Assembly: GCF_009193135.1 (NCBI RefSeq) | Contig: NZ_VUKC01000022.1 | Coordinates: 1 to 42,225 of the forward strand | Source of the DNA: Georgenia satyanarayanai | GTDB taxonomy: Bacteria > Actinomycetota > Actinomycetes > Actinomycetales > Actinomycetaceae | Reading direction: 5' to 3' | DNA: 42,225 bases | Shown: piece by piece, positions 25,944 to 34,446 of the stretch | Position numbering within the stretch: position 1 is the stretch's first letter | Layout: each line of letters starts with the position of its first letter | Made by a program: the position numbers and the translations under genes | The notes under the pieces: model-generated | Databases searched by the model: none | What the model was told of the DNA's origin: nothing | What the model saw: only the letters and a program-made list of their open reading frames with translations

Positions 25944-26710
25944 CGCTTGACGACGACGTTGCCGAAGCGGCCGATGCCCTCGACCTCGACCTCGACGCGC
26001 TGCCCCGGACGCACCGGCCCGACCCCGGCGGGGGTGCCGGTGAGGATGATGTCGCCGGGGAGCAGGGTGAAGATCGTCGAGACGTAGGCGACGAGCTCGG
26101 GGACCCCGCGCACCATCTGGGACGTGCGCCCGTCCTGCCGCAGCTCCCCGTCCACCCACGCGCGCACCGCGACGTCGGAGACGTCGAGGTCCATCGCGAG
26201 GAACGGGCCCGTGGGGCAGGAGGTGTCGAAGGCCTTGCCGCGCGTCCACGTCGTGTCCGCGCGCTGGGCGGCGCGGGCGGTGACGTCGTTGGCCACCGTG
26301 TACCCGAAGACGTAGTCGAGGGCCTGCTCGGCGCTCACGTTCTTGGCCATGCGGGAGACGACGACGGCGAGCTCGGCCTCGTGGTCCACCTCCTCCGCGT
26401 AGCCCGGGACGACGATCGGGTCGTCCGGGCCGGTGACCGAGGTGTTCGGCTTGAGGAAGAGGATCGGCTCCTCGGGGACGTCGTTGCCCATCTCGGCCGC
26501 GTGCTCGGCGTAGTTGCGGCCCACGCCCACGACCTTGGAGCGCGGGATGACCGGGGAGAGGAGGCGGACGTCGTCGAGGGCGACGCGCTCACCGGTCGTG
26601 GCGACCGGCATGAACAGCGGGTCCCCCTTGAGCACCACCAGGTCGGTGGAGCCGTCCTCGAGGATGCCGTAGCGGGGGCTGTCCCCCGTGGTGAACCGTG
26701 CGATGCGCAT
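25940..26710 (-). CDS. Fumarylacetoacetate hydrolase family protein
   Basis: A 256-residue enzyme of the FAH superfamily. It shows KVVGVGRNYAEHAAEMGND, PILFLKPNTSV, the metal ligands around DHEAELAVVV, GYTVANDVTARAAQ and LPGDIILTGTPAGVG. Members act as fumarylpyruvate or acylpyruvate hydrolases, isomerases or decarboxylases; the exact substrate is not clear. The ATG at 26710 sits 7 nt after a TACCGT -10 box on the minus strand. No pathway partner is adjacent. Confidence 0.92.
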   Translation of the reverse strand: MRIARFTTGDSPRYGILEDGSTDLVVLKGDPLFMPVATTGERVALDDVRLLSPVIPRSKVVGVGRNYAEHAAEMGNDVPEEPILFLKPNTSVTGPDDPIVVPGYAEEVDHEAELAVVVSRMAKNVSAEQALDYVFGYTVANDVTARAAQRADTTWTRGKAFDTSCPTGPFLAMDLDVSDVAVRAWVDGELRQDGRTSQMVRGVPELVAYVSTIFTLLPGDIILTGTPAGVGPVRPGQRVEVEVEGIGRFGNVVVKR

Positions 26711-26736
26711 GGCTCCCACGGTACCCGGGCCGGGGC

Positions 26737-26764
26737 GGGCCGCCGGGTCACTCCCCGGCGGCCC
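26737..26764. terminator. Terminator hairpin after the AztD-like gene
   Basis: GGGCCGCCGGG (26737-26747) pairs perfectly with CCCGGCGGCCC (26754-26764) across a 6-nt loop. It lies 12 nt past the stop of the minus-strand zinc-protein gene and upstream of the FAH-family promoter. Confidence 0.75.
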
Positions 26765-26776
26765 TCGGCGAGGTGG

Positions 26777-28201
26777 TCAGTGCCCGTGACCGTCCTCGTC
26801 GTCGTGACCCTCCTCGTCGTGACCCTGCTCGTCGTGACCGTGCTCGTCGTGACCCTCCTCGTCGTGACCCTGCTCGTCGTGACCGTGCTCGTCGTGACCC
26901 TCCTCGTCGTGCCCGTGCTCGTCGGCCGGGGCCGACGGCTCGGCCGGCGGGAAGCCGGTGGCGACGGAGAGCTCGTTCGGGACGTGCGGGAGGTCGTAGG
27001 TCCGCACGACCTCGCCCGTCGACAGGTCGACGGCGTGGAGCGCACTCGCCGCCGGCTCGGTGACGTAGGCGACGCCGTCGACGGACACGACCGCCGGGCG
27101 CGGCTCCTGCCACTCCGTCGGCTCCTCCCACGGCTGGACGACGGTCACCTGGCCCATCTGCTCACCGGAGTCCGGGTCGATGGCCCGCAGCGTGCCGTCG
27201 GTCGTGAGGACGAGGGCCTCGCCGTACGGGCCACGGGCGAGGGAGCGGAAGGTGTAGCTCGCGCCGAGGTCGACGAGGCGCACGCTGTCGGCCCGCGTGT
27301 CGATGAGCGCGACACGCTCCGGGCGCTCGAGCTCGGCGTCCTCGTCCACCTTGTAGTCCCCGAGGACGACGGCGGACTCGCTCGAGCCCGCCAGGTTGCC
27401 GGACCGGGCGTACGCGTCCTCGACCGGCACCTTGTGGAACTCGCCGTCGCGCAGGACGAGCGGCCCGTCCTCGCAGCCGACGACGACGGCGCCTCCCCCG
27501 GCGACCGCCTCACCGTGCAGCCCCGGGCACTCCCCGGTCGCGAGCTCCTCGCCGTCGGCGTCGAGCAGGGCGGCGCCGGTGCGCGCGTCCTCGGTCCCCA
27601 CGCTCACGAGCATGGCGCCGTCGGCCAGCGGGACGGCAACGCCGTGGTGGGCGTCCGGCGCCGTCCACGTCGCGGCCTGCGGTGCACCGTCGACGAGCTC
27701 GAGCGGGTCGATGAGCTGCACCTCGCCCGTGCCGTCGGCGAACAGGGCGGTGACGCCGTCGTGGGTGACGACGTGACCGGGGGTGTCGGCGGCGAGGACG
27801 GTGTCGGTGAGCGACGGCGCCGAGGCGTAGTAGTGGTAGTGGTCGCCGTGACCCTGGGGCTCGAGCCCGGTGTCGTAGGCGTGGAAGCCCTCGGTGGTGG
27901 AGACGAGGACGTGGCGGCCGTCGCCCGCGGGGTTGAGGCGCAGGAAGCCGTCCATCTCGACGTCGTCGAGGATCTCCCCCGAGCCGGTGTCCAGCGTCAT
28001 GACGCCGCCGTCGTAGGTGAGGACGACGCGGGGGTCGAGGGTGGCCACCTCGACGGGCTCATTGCCCTCCGTCGCCGCGTCCGCTGCCGGTGTGGTCGTC
28101 GCGTCGCCGCCGGGAGCGGCGTCACCGGACCCGCACGCCGCCAGGGCGAGGGTCGCGAGCAGGCCGAGCGCGGGAAGCGCGCGGCGGGAGGTGCGGTGCA
28201 T
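26777..28201 (-). CDS. aztD: Zinc metallochaperone AztD-like lipoprotein with a His/Asp/Glu tail
   Basis: A 474-residue secreted protein. The signal ends in the lipobox LALAACGSG, so it is probably a lipoprotein. The body is a beta-propeller-like series of repeats, with a His-rich loop LEPQGHGDHYHYY near residue 120 and APDAHHGVAVPL further on. The last 48 residues are eight xGHDE pentads and a GHGH end, a strong metal-binding tail. This matches the AztD family, which passes zinc to an AztC binding protein. No aztABC genes are in the window. The ATG at 28201 has AGGAG 9 nt upstream. A Zur-box-like palindrome lies in its promoter. Confidence 0.83.
   Translation of the reverse strand: MHRTSRRALPALGLLATLALAACGSGDAAPGGDATTTPAADAATEGNEPVEVATLDPRVVLTYDGGVMTLDTGSGEILDDVEMDGFLRLNPAGDGRHVLVSTTEGFHAYDTGLEPQGHGDHYHYYASAPSLTDTVLAADTPGHVVTHDGVTALFADGTGEVQLIDPLELVDGAPQAATWTAPDAHHGVAVPLADGAMLVSVGTEDARTGAALLDADGEELATGECPGLHGEAVAGGGAVVVGCEDGPLVLRDGEFHKVPVEDAYARSGNLAGSSESAVVLGDYKVDEDAELERPERVALIDTRADSVRLVDLGASYTFRSLARGPYGEALVLTTDGTLRAIDPDSGEQMGQVTVVQPWEEPTEWQEPRPAVVSVDGVAYVTEPAASALHAVDLSTGEVVRTYDLPHVPNELSVATGFPPAEPSAPADEHGHDEEGHDEHGHDEQGHDEEGHDEHGHDEQGHDEEGHDDEDGHGH
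26804..26923 (-). repeat. 15-bp tandem repeat coding for xGHDE pentads
   Basis: Eight 15-bp units code for (H/E/Q)GHDE. The first residue cycles H, E, H, Q, E, H, Q, E, so a 45-bp higher-order unit is visible about twice. Confidence 0.9.
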
Positions 28202-28251
28202 GGGCAGGTACTCCTTGTTCGGGGGTGCGCCGGGCTGGAGGCGCGCGTCAC

Positions 28252-28281
28252 AGACTAAAGAATGAGAATCGTTCTCGTCAA
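28252..28281 (-). promoter_or_regulatory. Promoter with a Zur-box-like palindrome
   Basis: On the minus strand TTGACG (28276-28281) and TAGTCT (28252-28257) are spaced by 18 nt. Between them and overlapping the -35 lies TGAGAATCGTTCTCG (28263-28277), a near-palindrome close to the 7-1-7 pattern TGANAAT-N-ATTNTCA of Zur boxes. Zinc-replete Zur would block RNA polymerase here. The transcript would start near 28245, 44 nt before the ATG. Confidence 0.65.
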
Positions 28282-28642
28282 GCCGCCGGATGCTCCTCGG
28301 TCCCACGGATGCGTCGCCCCTTCCACTCCTCCGGAGGGTGCTCGGACTGGCGACCCAAGACCGAGACGTGCGACGCGAGCGGCGGGTTACGCCGCTCGCC
28401 TCCGAGCACGCGCAGCCAGGCCGGCCACAGGCCGCGGCCCACCGGCACCGCCTCGCTCACCTCCGTGCCGGCGAGCAGGCCGGTGGCCAGCCGGAAGCCG
28501 CCGTCGTTGCCGCCACCTCGGCGACCGCGCGCACTCCCGCTGTCGGCGGGGCGCTGTCGGCGGGAGGAGGGCCTGTCGGCGGGAGGTGTGCTCTCGGCGG
28601 GACGTGAGGTCGGGTCGGGGGCGGGCGCCCTACGCTGGGCGC
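28282..28642. other. Gene-free region with four copies of the dispersed repeat
   Basis: No gene is convincing here; a 60-codon minus-strand frame at 28278-28460 has no recognisable family. At 28540-28602 the repeat CTSTCGGCGGGA occurs four times (28540, 28554, 28573, 28591), in the orientation opposite to the coding arrays at 35-39 kb. A TACGCT box (28631-28636) precedes the next gene by 6 nt. Confidence 0.55.
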
Positions 28643-29716
28643 GTGAACCAACGGATCGTCGGGGTCGACATCGCCCGCGGGCTGGCCGTCATCGGGATGT
28701 TCGTCGCCCACCTGGGCGACACCGGCCCCGACGGCGTGCACTCGCCGTCGTGGTTCGTCGTCGCGGACGGGCGGCCGTCGGCGATGTTCGCGATCCTCGC
28801 GGGGGTGTCGATCGCCCTGTTCACCGGCGCGCGCACGGTGCCGCGCGGCCCGGCCCTCCGCCACGGCTGGCTGCGGATCGCCACGCGTGCCGGCGTCGTC
28901 CTCGCCATCGGCCTGCTCCTCGAGGTCCTGGGCACCCCGGTGGCCGTCATCCTGCCGTCCTACGCGGTGACCTTCCTCCTCGTCGCGCCCTTCATCGCGC
29001 TGCGGCCGTGGGTCGTCGCGGTCCTCGCGGCCGTCGCGGCCCTCGTCGGCCCGACACTGCTCGCGGTGCTCCTGTCCCCGGGCGCCGACGGGAGCGCGCC
29101 GGTCGAGGCGGAGCTCGGCGACAACTACGTCCTCGACCTCGTCCTCACCGGCTACTACCCCGCGCTCGTGTGGATCGCCTACATGCTCCTCGGCCTGTGC
29201 GTGGGCCGGCTGGACCTGCGCTCCCTGCCCGTCCAGGGGCTGCTCGTGCTCACCGGCGTCGGTCTCGCGCTCGTCGGCTACGGCGGCGGCGCCTACCTGC
29301 AGCAGGCGGTCGTGCCGGACTCGGAGCTCACCGCCCAGCTCGTCCGCTCCGACCCGCACTCCGACGCCACTCTCGAGCTCCTCGGCAACGCCGGGGTGAC
29401 CCTCGCCGTCCTCGGCGTCCTCCTCGCCGTCACCACGCTGCCGCCCGTCGCCCGGGTGGCCCGTGTCCTGCTCCAGCCGCTGGCGGCCACCGGGGCGATG
29501 GCGCTCACCGCCTACTCCCTCCACATCGTGGCGATCGCGATCCTCGGCAACGACGTCGTGTGGTACCCGGAGTCCAACGCCGTCCTCGCGTGGTTCGTCG
29601 TCGTCACGCTCGTCGTGTGCACGCTGTGGACCCGTCTCCTGGGACGAGGCCCGCTCGAGTGGGTGATGCGCCGGCTCACCGTCGGGCCCCACCGCCCGGT
29701 GCCCGCGCCGGTGTGA
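28643..29716 (+). CDS. Membrane protein of the DUF418/HGSNAT-like acyltransferase group
   Basis: A 357-residue membrane protein with about ten hydrophobic segments. The opening RIVGVDIARGLAVIGMFVAH and the SPSWFVVADGRPSAMFAILA segment resemble DUF1624/heparan-alpha-glucosaminide N-acetyltransferase-like proteins, and the AMALTAYSLHIVAIAIL end resembles DUF418. Such proteins are thought to acylate cell-envelope sugars or lipids, but this is not shown. The GTG at 28643 follows TACGCT by 6 nt and is probably leaderless. Confidence 0.8.
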   Translation: MNQRIVGVDIARGLAVIGMFVAHLGDTGPDGVHSPSWFVVADGRPSAMFAILAGVSIALFTGARTVPRGPALRHGWLRIATRAGVVLAIGLLLEVLGTPVAVILPSYAVTFLLVAPFIALRPWVVAVLAAVAALVGPTLLAVLLSPGADGSAPVEAELGDNYVLDLVLTGYYPALVWIAYMLLGLCVGRLDLRSLPVQGLLVLTGVGLALVGYGGGAYLQQAVVPDSELTAQLVRSDPHSDATLELLGNAGVTLAVLGVLLAVTTLPPVARVARVLLQPLAATGAMALTAYSLHIVAIAILGNDVVWYPESNAVLAWFVVVTLVVCTLWTRLLGRGPLEWVMRRLTVGPHRPVPAPV

Positions 29717-29769
29717 GCACACCACTCGACATCTCACGAAAACTCTCCTCGACCCGCCCTCCGTGGGCC

Positions 29770-29775
29770 TAGAGT
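29770..29775 (+). promoter_or_regulatory. Candidate -10 box of the glp operon
   Basis: TAGAGT fits TANNNT and lies about 100 nt upstream of the glpD start. The -35 is weak (CTCGAC at 29748-29753, 16-nt spacer), as expected for a promoter that needs activation or is regulated. Confidence 0.35.
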
Positions 29776-29871
29776 GACGTACGGCACACCCGATCAGACG
29801 CTCGCTTGCGGGGCTCACCCGTGGCGGGAAGCATGACAGGGCACCGCCGACGCACATCGAAGGGAACCCCT

Positions 29872-31602
29872 GTGGCATCGAGCACCCTGACCGCGGACAC
29901 ACGGCTCTCGGCCCTCGCCGAGATGAGCGGGGACGAGGCGCTGGACGTCCTCGTCATCGGCGGTGGGGTGACGGGTGCGGGCATCGCCCTCGACGCCGCC
30001 ACACGCGGCCTGCGCACGGGCATCGTCGAGGCGCAGGACTGGTCCTCCGGCACGTCGAGCTGGTCGAGCAAGCTCGTCCACGGCGGCCTGCGCTACCTCC
30101 AGATGCTCGACTTCAGCCTCGTCCACGAGGCGCTCACCGAGCGTGACCTCCTCATCAAGCACCTCGCCCCGCACCTGGTGAAGCGGGTGCCCTTCCTCTA
30201 CCCGCTCGAGCACCGGGTCTGGGAGCGCGCCTACGTCGGCGCCGGCATCGCGCTCTACGACACCCTCGCGGGGCTCGCGCCGGGCAAGCGGGCGATGCCG
30301 CTCCACCGCCACCGCTCCCGCGGCCGGATGGAGCAGCTCTTCCCCGACCTCCGCCACGACGCCGCGGTGGGCGCCGTCCAGTACTGGGACGCGAGCGTCG
30401 ACGACTCCCGCCTCGTCACCACCCTCGTGCGCACCGCCGCCTCCTACGGCGCGCTGGCGGCCAACCGCACCCAGGTCGTCGACCTCCACAAGGACGCCTC
30501 GGGCCGGGTGGCCGGCGCCCGGGTCAAGGACCTCGAGACCGGTGAGGTCCTCGACGTCAAGGCCCGTCACGTCATCAACGCCACCGGCGTGTGGACCGAG
30601 GAGACCGAGTCGCTGTCCGGCACCGACGGCGGCCTGCACGTGCTCGCGTCCAAGGGCATCCACATCGTCGTGCCGCGCGAGCGGGTCCGCGGCGACGTCG
30701 GGCTGATCCTCCAGACCGAGAAGAGCGTCCTGTTCATCATCCCGTGGTCGCGCTACTGGATCATCGGGACCACCGACACCCCCTACGAGCACGACCTGCG
30801 CCACCCCGTGGCGACGAGGGCGGACATCGACTACGTCATCGAGCACGCCAACGCCGTCCTCAAGACGCCCCTCACCCGGGAGGACGTCATCGGCACGTAC
30901 GCCGGCCTGCGGCCGCTGCTCCAGCCCGGGACCAAGGAGGGCACGTCCTCGGCGAAGGTCTCCCGCGAGCACACGGTCGCCTCCCCCACCCCGGGCCTCA
31001 CCGTCATCGCCGGCGGCAAGCTCACCACCTACCGGGTCATGGCCAAGGACGCCGTCGACTTCGCCCTCGGCGAGGAGGCGAGGCGCCTGCCCTCGATCAC
31101 CGAGCGGATCCCGCTGCTCGGTGCCGTCGGGCTGCGGGCCGTGCGCCGGCGCGCCCAGCGCCACGCCTCGCGGTTCGGCTGGTCCCGCGCCATGGTCGAC
31201 CACCTCCTGCACCGCTACGGGTCCATGCTCGAGGAGCTCGTCACGATGGTCGAGGAGCAGCCTGACCTCGCCCGCCCCCTCGAGCACGCCCCCGCGTACC
31301 TGCGCGTCGAGGTCGCCTACGCGGCCCGGCGTGAGGCCGTCATGCACCTCGAGGACGTCATGGTGCGCCGGACCCGGCTCGTCTACGAGGTCCGCGACAG
31401 CGGCCTCGCCGCCGTGCCGGAGATCGTCGACGTCATCGCCCCGATCCTCGGTTGGGACGAGGAGCGCCGGCGGGCGGAGACGGACGCCTACACCGCACGC
31501 TGCGAGGCCGAGCGCGCCGCGGCGGAGGCACCCGACGACGCCGCCGGGGAGCGCGCGCGTCAGCAGGCCCAGGACATCGTGCCGATGGTGCCCCTGGCCT
31601 GA
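29872..31602 (+). CDS. glpD: Aerobic glycerol-3-phosphate dehydrogenase
   Basis: A 576-residue FAD enzyme that oxidises glycerol 3-phosphate to dihydroxyacetone phosphate and passes electrons to quinone. The FAD motif is DVLVIGGGVTGAGIALDAAT, followed by the family signature SSGTSSWSSKLVHGGLRYL. TDTPYEHDLRHP and a GTYAGLRPLL segment are also typical. The C-terminal domain is DUF-like and helical. The GTG at 29872 has AAGGGA upstream. It leads a glpD-glpF-glpK cluster, a complete set for glycerol uptake and use. Confidence 0.95.
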   Translation: MASSTLTADTRLSALAEMSGDEALDVLVIGGGVTGAGIALDAATRGLRTGIVEAQDWSSGTSSWSSKLVHGGLRYLQMLDFSLVHEALTERDLLIKHLAPHLVKRVPFLYPLEHRVWERAYVGAGIALYDTLAGLAPGKRAMPLHRHRSRGRMEQLFPDLRHDAAVGAVQYWDASVDDSRLVTTLVRTAASYGALAANRTQVVDLHKDASGRVAGARVKDLETGEVLDVKARHVINATGVWTEETESLSGTDGGLHVLASKGIHIVVPRERVRGDVGLILQTEKSVLFIIPWSRYWIIGTTDTPYEHDLRHPVATRADIDYVIEHANAVLKTPLTREDVIGTYAGLRPLLQPGTKEGTSSAKVSREHTVASPTPGLTVIAGGKLTTYRVMAKDAVDFALGEEARRLPSITERIPLLGAVGLRAVRRRAQRHASRFGWSRAMVDHLLHRYGSMLEELVTMVEEQPDLARPLEHAPAYLRVEVAYAARREAVMHLEDVMVRRTRLVYEVRDSGLAAVPEIVDVIAPILGWDEERRRAETDAYTARCEAERAAAEAPDDAAGERARQQAQDIVPMVPLA

Positions 31603-31665
31603 CACCCAGACCCCTGACGTCGCACCGCCGCGCCGCCAGGTACACCATGTGAAAGAGAGGACAAC

Positions 31666-32415
31666 GTGGACTTCTCCGAGATCTTCCTGCCCGAGGTGCT
31701 GGGCACGGCGACCCTCATCCTCCTGGGATGCGGCGTCGTCGCCAACCACCTCCTTCCGAACAGCAAGGGCCAGGGCGGCGGGTGGCTGCTCATCAACTTC
31801 GGCTGGGGCCTGGCTGTCTTCGCCGGCGTGTTCGTCGCGTACTCCACCGGCGCCCACATCAACCCCGCCGTGACGGTCGGCCTGTGGGCCTCCGGCTCGG
31901 ACTTCTTCCCCGGCAACGAGGAGCTCGGCCTGCCGGTCATCGAGGCCACGGCCGGCAACGCGCTCGTCTACTTCGCCGCCCAGCTGCTCGGTGCCTTCAT
32001 CGGTGCCGTCCTCGCCTGGCTGGCCTACAAGAAGCACTTCGACCGGGAGGCGCCGGCGGCCGCCAAGCTCGGCGTCTTCTCGACCGGCCCGGAGATCCGC
32101 AGCTACGGCTGGAACGTCGTCACCGAGGTCATCGCGACCTTCGTGCTCGTCTTCGTCATCGTCGCCTTCGGCTTCACGCCCTCGGGTCTCGGGCCGCTCG
32201 CCGTGGCCCTGCTCGTCGTCGGCATCGGTGCCAGCCTCGGTGGCCCGACCGGGTACGCCATCAACCCGGCGCGCGACCTCGGCCCCCGCATCGCCCACGC
32301 GGTCCTCCCGATCCGCGGGAAGGGCTCCAGCGACTGGGGCTACTCGTGGGTGCCGGTCGTCGGACCCCTCATCGGCGGCGCCCTCGGTGGTCTCGCCGCC
32401 GCCAACATCCTGTGA
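31666..32415 (+). CDS. glpF: Glycerol uptake facilitator (MIP/aquaglyceroporin)
   Basis: A 249-residue channel with six membrane helices and the two half-helix NPA motifs GAHINPAVTVG and GYAINPARDLGPR. The second motif with Asp after NPAR is the aquaglyceroporin form, so glycerol is the likely substrate. The GTG start has GAGAGGA upstream, and the gene lies 63 nt after glpD and 30 nt before glpK. Confidence 0.95.
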   Translation: MDFSEIFLPEVLGTATLILLGCGVVANHLLPNSKGQGGGWLLINFGWGLAVFAGVFVAYSTGAHINPAVTVGLWASGSDFFPGNEELGLPVIEATAGNALVYFAAQLLGAFIGAVLAWLAYKKHFDREAPAAAKLGVFSTGPEIRSYGWNVVTEVIATFVLVFVIVAFGFTPSGLGPLAVALLVVGIGASLGGPTGYAINPARDLGPRIAHAVLPIRGKGSSDWGYSWVPVVGPLIGGALGGLAAANIL

Positions 32416-32445
32416 CCCCCTCCCGGCTCAACGAAAGGACCCGAC

Positions 32446-33960
32446 ATGGCTGACTACGTCCTCGCCATCGACCAGGGCACGACCAGCACCCGCGCGATCG
32501 TCTTCGACCACGCGGGCACCGTGCACTCCACCGGGCAGATGGAGCACGAGCAGATCTTCCCGCGCGCCGGCTGGGTGGAGCACGACCCCGTCGAGATCTG
32601 GCGCAACGTCCGGGAGGTCGTGAGCCTGGCGCTGTCCCGCGGCGACCTCACCCACCGCAACCTCGCCGCCGTCGGCATCACCAACCAGCGTGAGACCACC
32701 GTCGTGTGGGAGAAGAGCACGGGCAAGCCCGTCTACAACGCGATCGTCTGGCAGGACACCCGCACCCAGAAGATCGTCGACGAGCTCGCCGGTGACGAGG
32801 GGCCGGAGAAGTACAAGAAGACCGTGGGCCTGCCCCTCGCCACGTACTTCGCCGGGCCGAAGGTCAAGTGGATCCTCGACAACGTCGACGGCGCCCGGGA
32901 GAAGGCCGAGGCCGGCGAGCTGCTCTTCGGCACCACCGACTCGTGGGTGCTGTGGAACATGACCGGCGGGCCCAACGGCGGCGTCCACGTCACCGACGTC
33001 ACCAACGCCTCGCGCACCATGCTCATGAACATCGACTCGCTCACCTGGAACGAGGACATCGCGGCGGACATGGGCATCCCCCTGTCGATGCTCCCCGAGA
33101 TCCGCTCCTCCTCCGAGGTCTACGGCGAGGGCCGTGAGGGCGGCTTCGTGCCCGGCGTGCCGATCGCCGGCATCCTCGGTGACCAGCAGGCGGCGACCTT
33201 CGGGCAGGCGGCCTTCGAGGTCGGCAGCGCGAAGAACACCTACGGCACCGGCAACTTCCTGCTCCTCAACACCGGGACCGAGCTCGTCCACAGCGAGAAC
33301 GGGCTGCTCACCACGGTCGGCTACAAGATCGGTGACCAGCCGCAGGTGTACTGCCTCGAGGGCTCGATCGCCGTCACCGGCTCCCTCGTGCAGTGGCTTC
33401 GCGACAACCTCGGGATCATCAAGAGTGCTCCCGAGATCGAGGAGCTCGCCGCGACGGTGGACGACAACGGCGGGGCGTACTTCGTCCCGGCGTTCTCCGG
33501 CCTCTTCGCGCCGTACTGGCGGTCCGACGCGCGTGGCGCGCTCGTCGGCCTCACCCGGTACGTCAACAAGGGCCACATCGCGCGGGCCGTCCTCGAGGCG
33601 ACGGCCTACCAGTCCCGCGAGGTCGTCGACGCGATGAACGCCGACTCCGGGGTGGACCTCAAGGAGCTCAAGGTCGACGGCGGCATGGTCGCCAACGAGC
33701 AGCTCATGCAGTTCCAGGCCGACATCCTCGGCGTCGACGTCGTGCGGCCGAAGGTCACCGAGACGACGGCGCTCGGCGCCGCCTACGCCGCCGGCATCGC
33801 GGTCGGCTTCTGGAACGGTGAGCAGGACGTCGTCGACAACTGGGGTGAGGACAAGCGCTGGACCCCGTCGATGGACGAGGCCGAGCGCGAGCGCCTGTAC
33901 CGCAACTGGAAGAAGGCCGTGACGAAGACCTTCGACTGGGTCGACGAGGACGTCGACTGA
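32446..33960 (+). CDS. glpK: Glycerol kinase
   Basis: A 504-residue FGGY-family kinase that phosphorylates glycerol with ATP. The N terminus is [20 protein letters not shown]. Substrate residues lie in [14 protein letters not shown] and [10 protein letters not shown], and the C-terminal ATP-binding domain has [20 protein letters not shown] and [16 protein letters not shown]. Length is standard. An AACGAAAGGA ribosome site precedes the ATG. It traps glycerol brought in by GlpF for GlpD. Confidence 0.97.
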   Translation: MADYVLAIDQGTTSTRAIVFDHAGTVHSTGQMEHEQIFPRAGWVEHDPVEIWRNVREVVSLALSRGDLTHRNLAAVGITNQRETTVVWEKSTGKPVYNAIVWQDTRTQKIVDELAGDEGPEKYKKTVGLPLATYFAGPKVKWILDNVDGAREKAEAGELLFGTTDSWVLWNMTGGPNGGVHVTDVTNASRTMLMNIDSLTWNEDIAADMGIPLSMLPEIRSSSEVYGEGREGGFVPGVPIAGILGDQQAATFGQAAFEVGSAKNTYGTGNFLLLNTGTELVHSENGLLTTVGYKIGDQPQVYCLEGSIAVTGSLVQWLRDNLGIIKSAPEIEELAATVDDNGGAYFVPAFSGLFAPYWRSDARGALVGLTRYVNKGHIARAVLEATAYQSREVVDAMNADSGVDLKELKVDGGMVANEQLMQFQADILGVDVVRPKVTETTALGAAYAAGIAVGFWNGEQDVVDNWGEDKRWTPSMDEAERERLYRNWKKAVTKTFDWVDEDVD

Positions 33961-33975
33961 CCCGACGCCCACCCG

Positions 33976-34013
33976 GGACGGGGCCACTGCCGCAGCCGGC
34001 AGTGGCCCCGTCC
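33976..34013 (+). terminator. Terminator of the glp operon
   Basis: A 16-bp perfect stem, with GACGGGGCCACTGCC at 33977-33991 and its complement at 33998-34012, and a 6-nt loop. It begins 16 nt past the glpK stop. Confidence 0.85.
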
Positions 34014-34044
34014 GTCGTTCGGGGGCGCTGGGCTGGACGTGACA

Positions 34045-34079
34045 CCGGGGCCCGTCCCACGGGCTGGGACGGGCCCCGG
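34045..34079. terminator. Second hairpin, insulator between glp and the next operon
   Basis: CCGGGGCCCGTCCCA (34045-34059) pairs perfectly with TGGGACGGGCCCCGG (34065-34079), loop of 5 nt. Lying just before the next promoter, it likely stops any read-through from glpK. Confidence 0.75.
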
Positions 34080-34086
34080 GAGGTGG

Positions 34087-34115
34087 TTGGACCTTCAACC
34101 GGCGTGGCGTAGCGT
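34087..34115 (+). promoter_or_regulatory. Promoter of the leader-peptide operon
   Basis: TTGGAC (34087-34092), a 17-nt spacer and TAGCGT (34110-34115) give a good promoter. GGTTG (34085-34089) and CAACC (34096-34100) form an inverted repeat around the -35, a possible operator. The transcript would start near 34122, about 60 nt before the leader peptide. Confidence 0.6.
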
Positions 34116-34183
34116 CGTCGACGTCGGGGCACGCACCGTGCCCGAACGATCGCGGCGCCCGCCGCGAGCTGGGGAGGACCACC

Positions 34184-34282
34184 ATGACCGTGCACACGAG
34201 TGTCAGGCCGCACCTCGCGCCGAGCACCACCGTGTCCATGTGTCGGCGCGCCGCGGCGTGCATGTGTTGTTGTCCTGCCTGA
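34184..34282 (+). CDS. Cysteine-rich leader peptide (32 residues), candidate attenuator
   Basis: An ATG with a perfect GGGAGG site 7 nt upstream opens a 32-codon frame that ends SMCRRAAACMCCCPA. Five of the last 13 residues are Cys, four of them coded by TGT, a codon that is uncommon in DNA this GC-rich. The frame lies between a good promoter and a gene 165 nt downstream, and is followed by alternative RNA stems. Known cysteine-responsive leader peptides of actinobacteria work by ribosome stalling at Cys codons when Cys-tRNA is scarce. This peptide does not match the common RRHVDL-type leaders I know, so it may be a different class. Confidence 0.65.
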   Translation: MTVHTSVRPHLAPSTTVSMCRRAAACMCCCPA

Positions 34283-34294
34283 GGCGTTGATCCC

Positions 34295-34389
34295 GCGGGC
34301 CGCTGAGCCCGCCTCCGCCCACGAGCGTCGCCCGCTGCGGCGCTGACCTCCCGTCGTCCCCCGGCCGTGCGCACGCCACCGCCGGGAGG
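34295..34389 (+). promoter_or_regulatory. Candidate attenuator with mutually exclusive stems
   Basis: After the leader stop, GCGGGC (34295-34300) can pair with GCCCGC (34307-34312). Further on CCTCCCG (34347-34353) can pair with CGGGAGG (34383-34389), while CCCGGC (34360-34365) can pair with GCCGGG (34381-34386). The last two share one arm and cannot form together. The GGGAGG in that arm also resembles a ribosome site. There is no U tract. Confidence 0.4.
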
Positions 34390-34446
34390 AGAGCGCGGGA
34401 GCGCACCCCTACATGCTGCGGCGCTGCCGCGTACCCAGGAGCACCC

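Noticed and set aside
26804-26923. Tandem repeats as a possible CRISPR or origin element
   Set aside because: They translate in frame to metal-binding pentads of a recognised protein family.
28278-28460. A 60-codon minus-strand frame
   Set aside because: No family, no ribosome site seen, and it overlaps the zinc-protein promoter region.
29815-32298. An 827-codon minus-strand frame
   Set aside because: It lies opposite glpD and glpF, both unmistakable, and its Gly/Asp/Glu/Val-rich composition is typical of antisense translation in GC-rich DNA.
34413-34446. An ATG at 34413 as a second leader or alternative start
   Set aside because: It is out of frame with the CMD/AhpD gene, has no good ribosome site, and runs antiphase through that gene.
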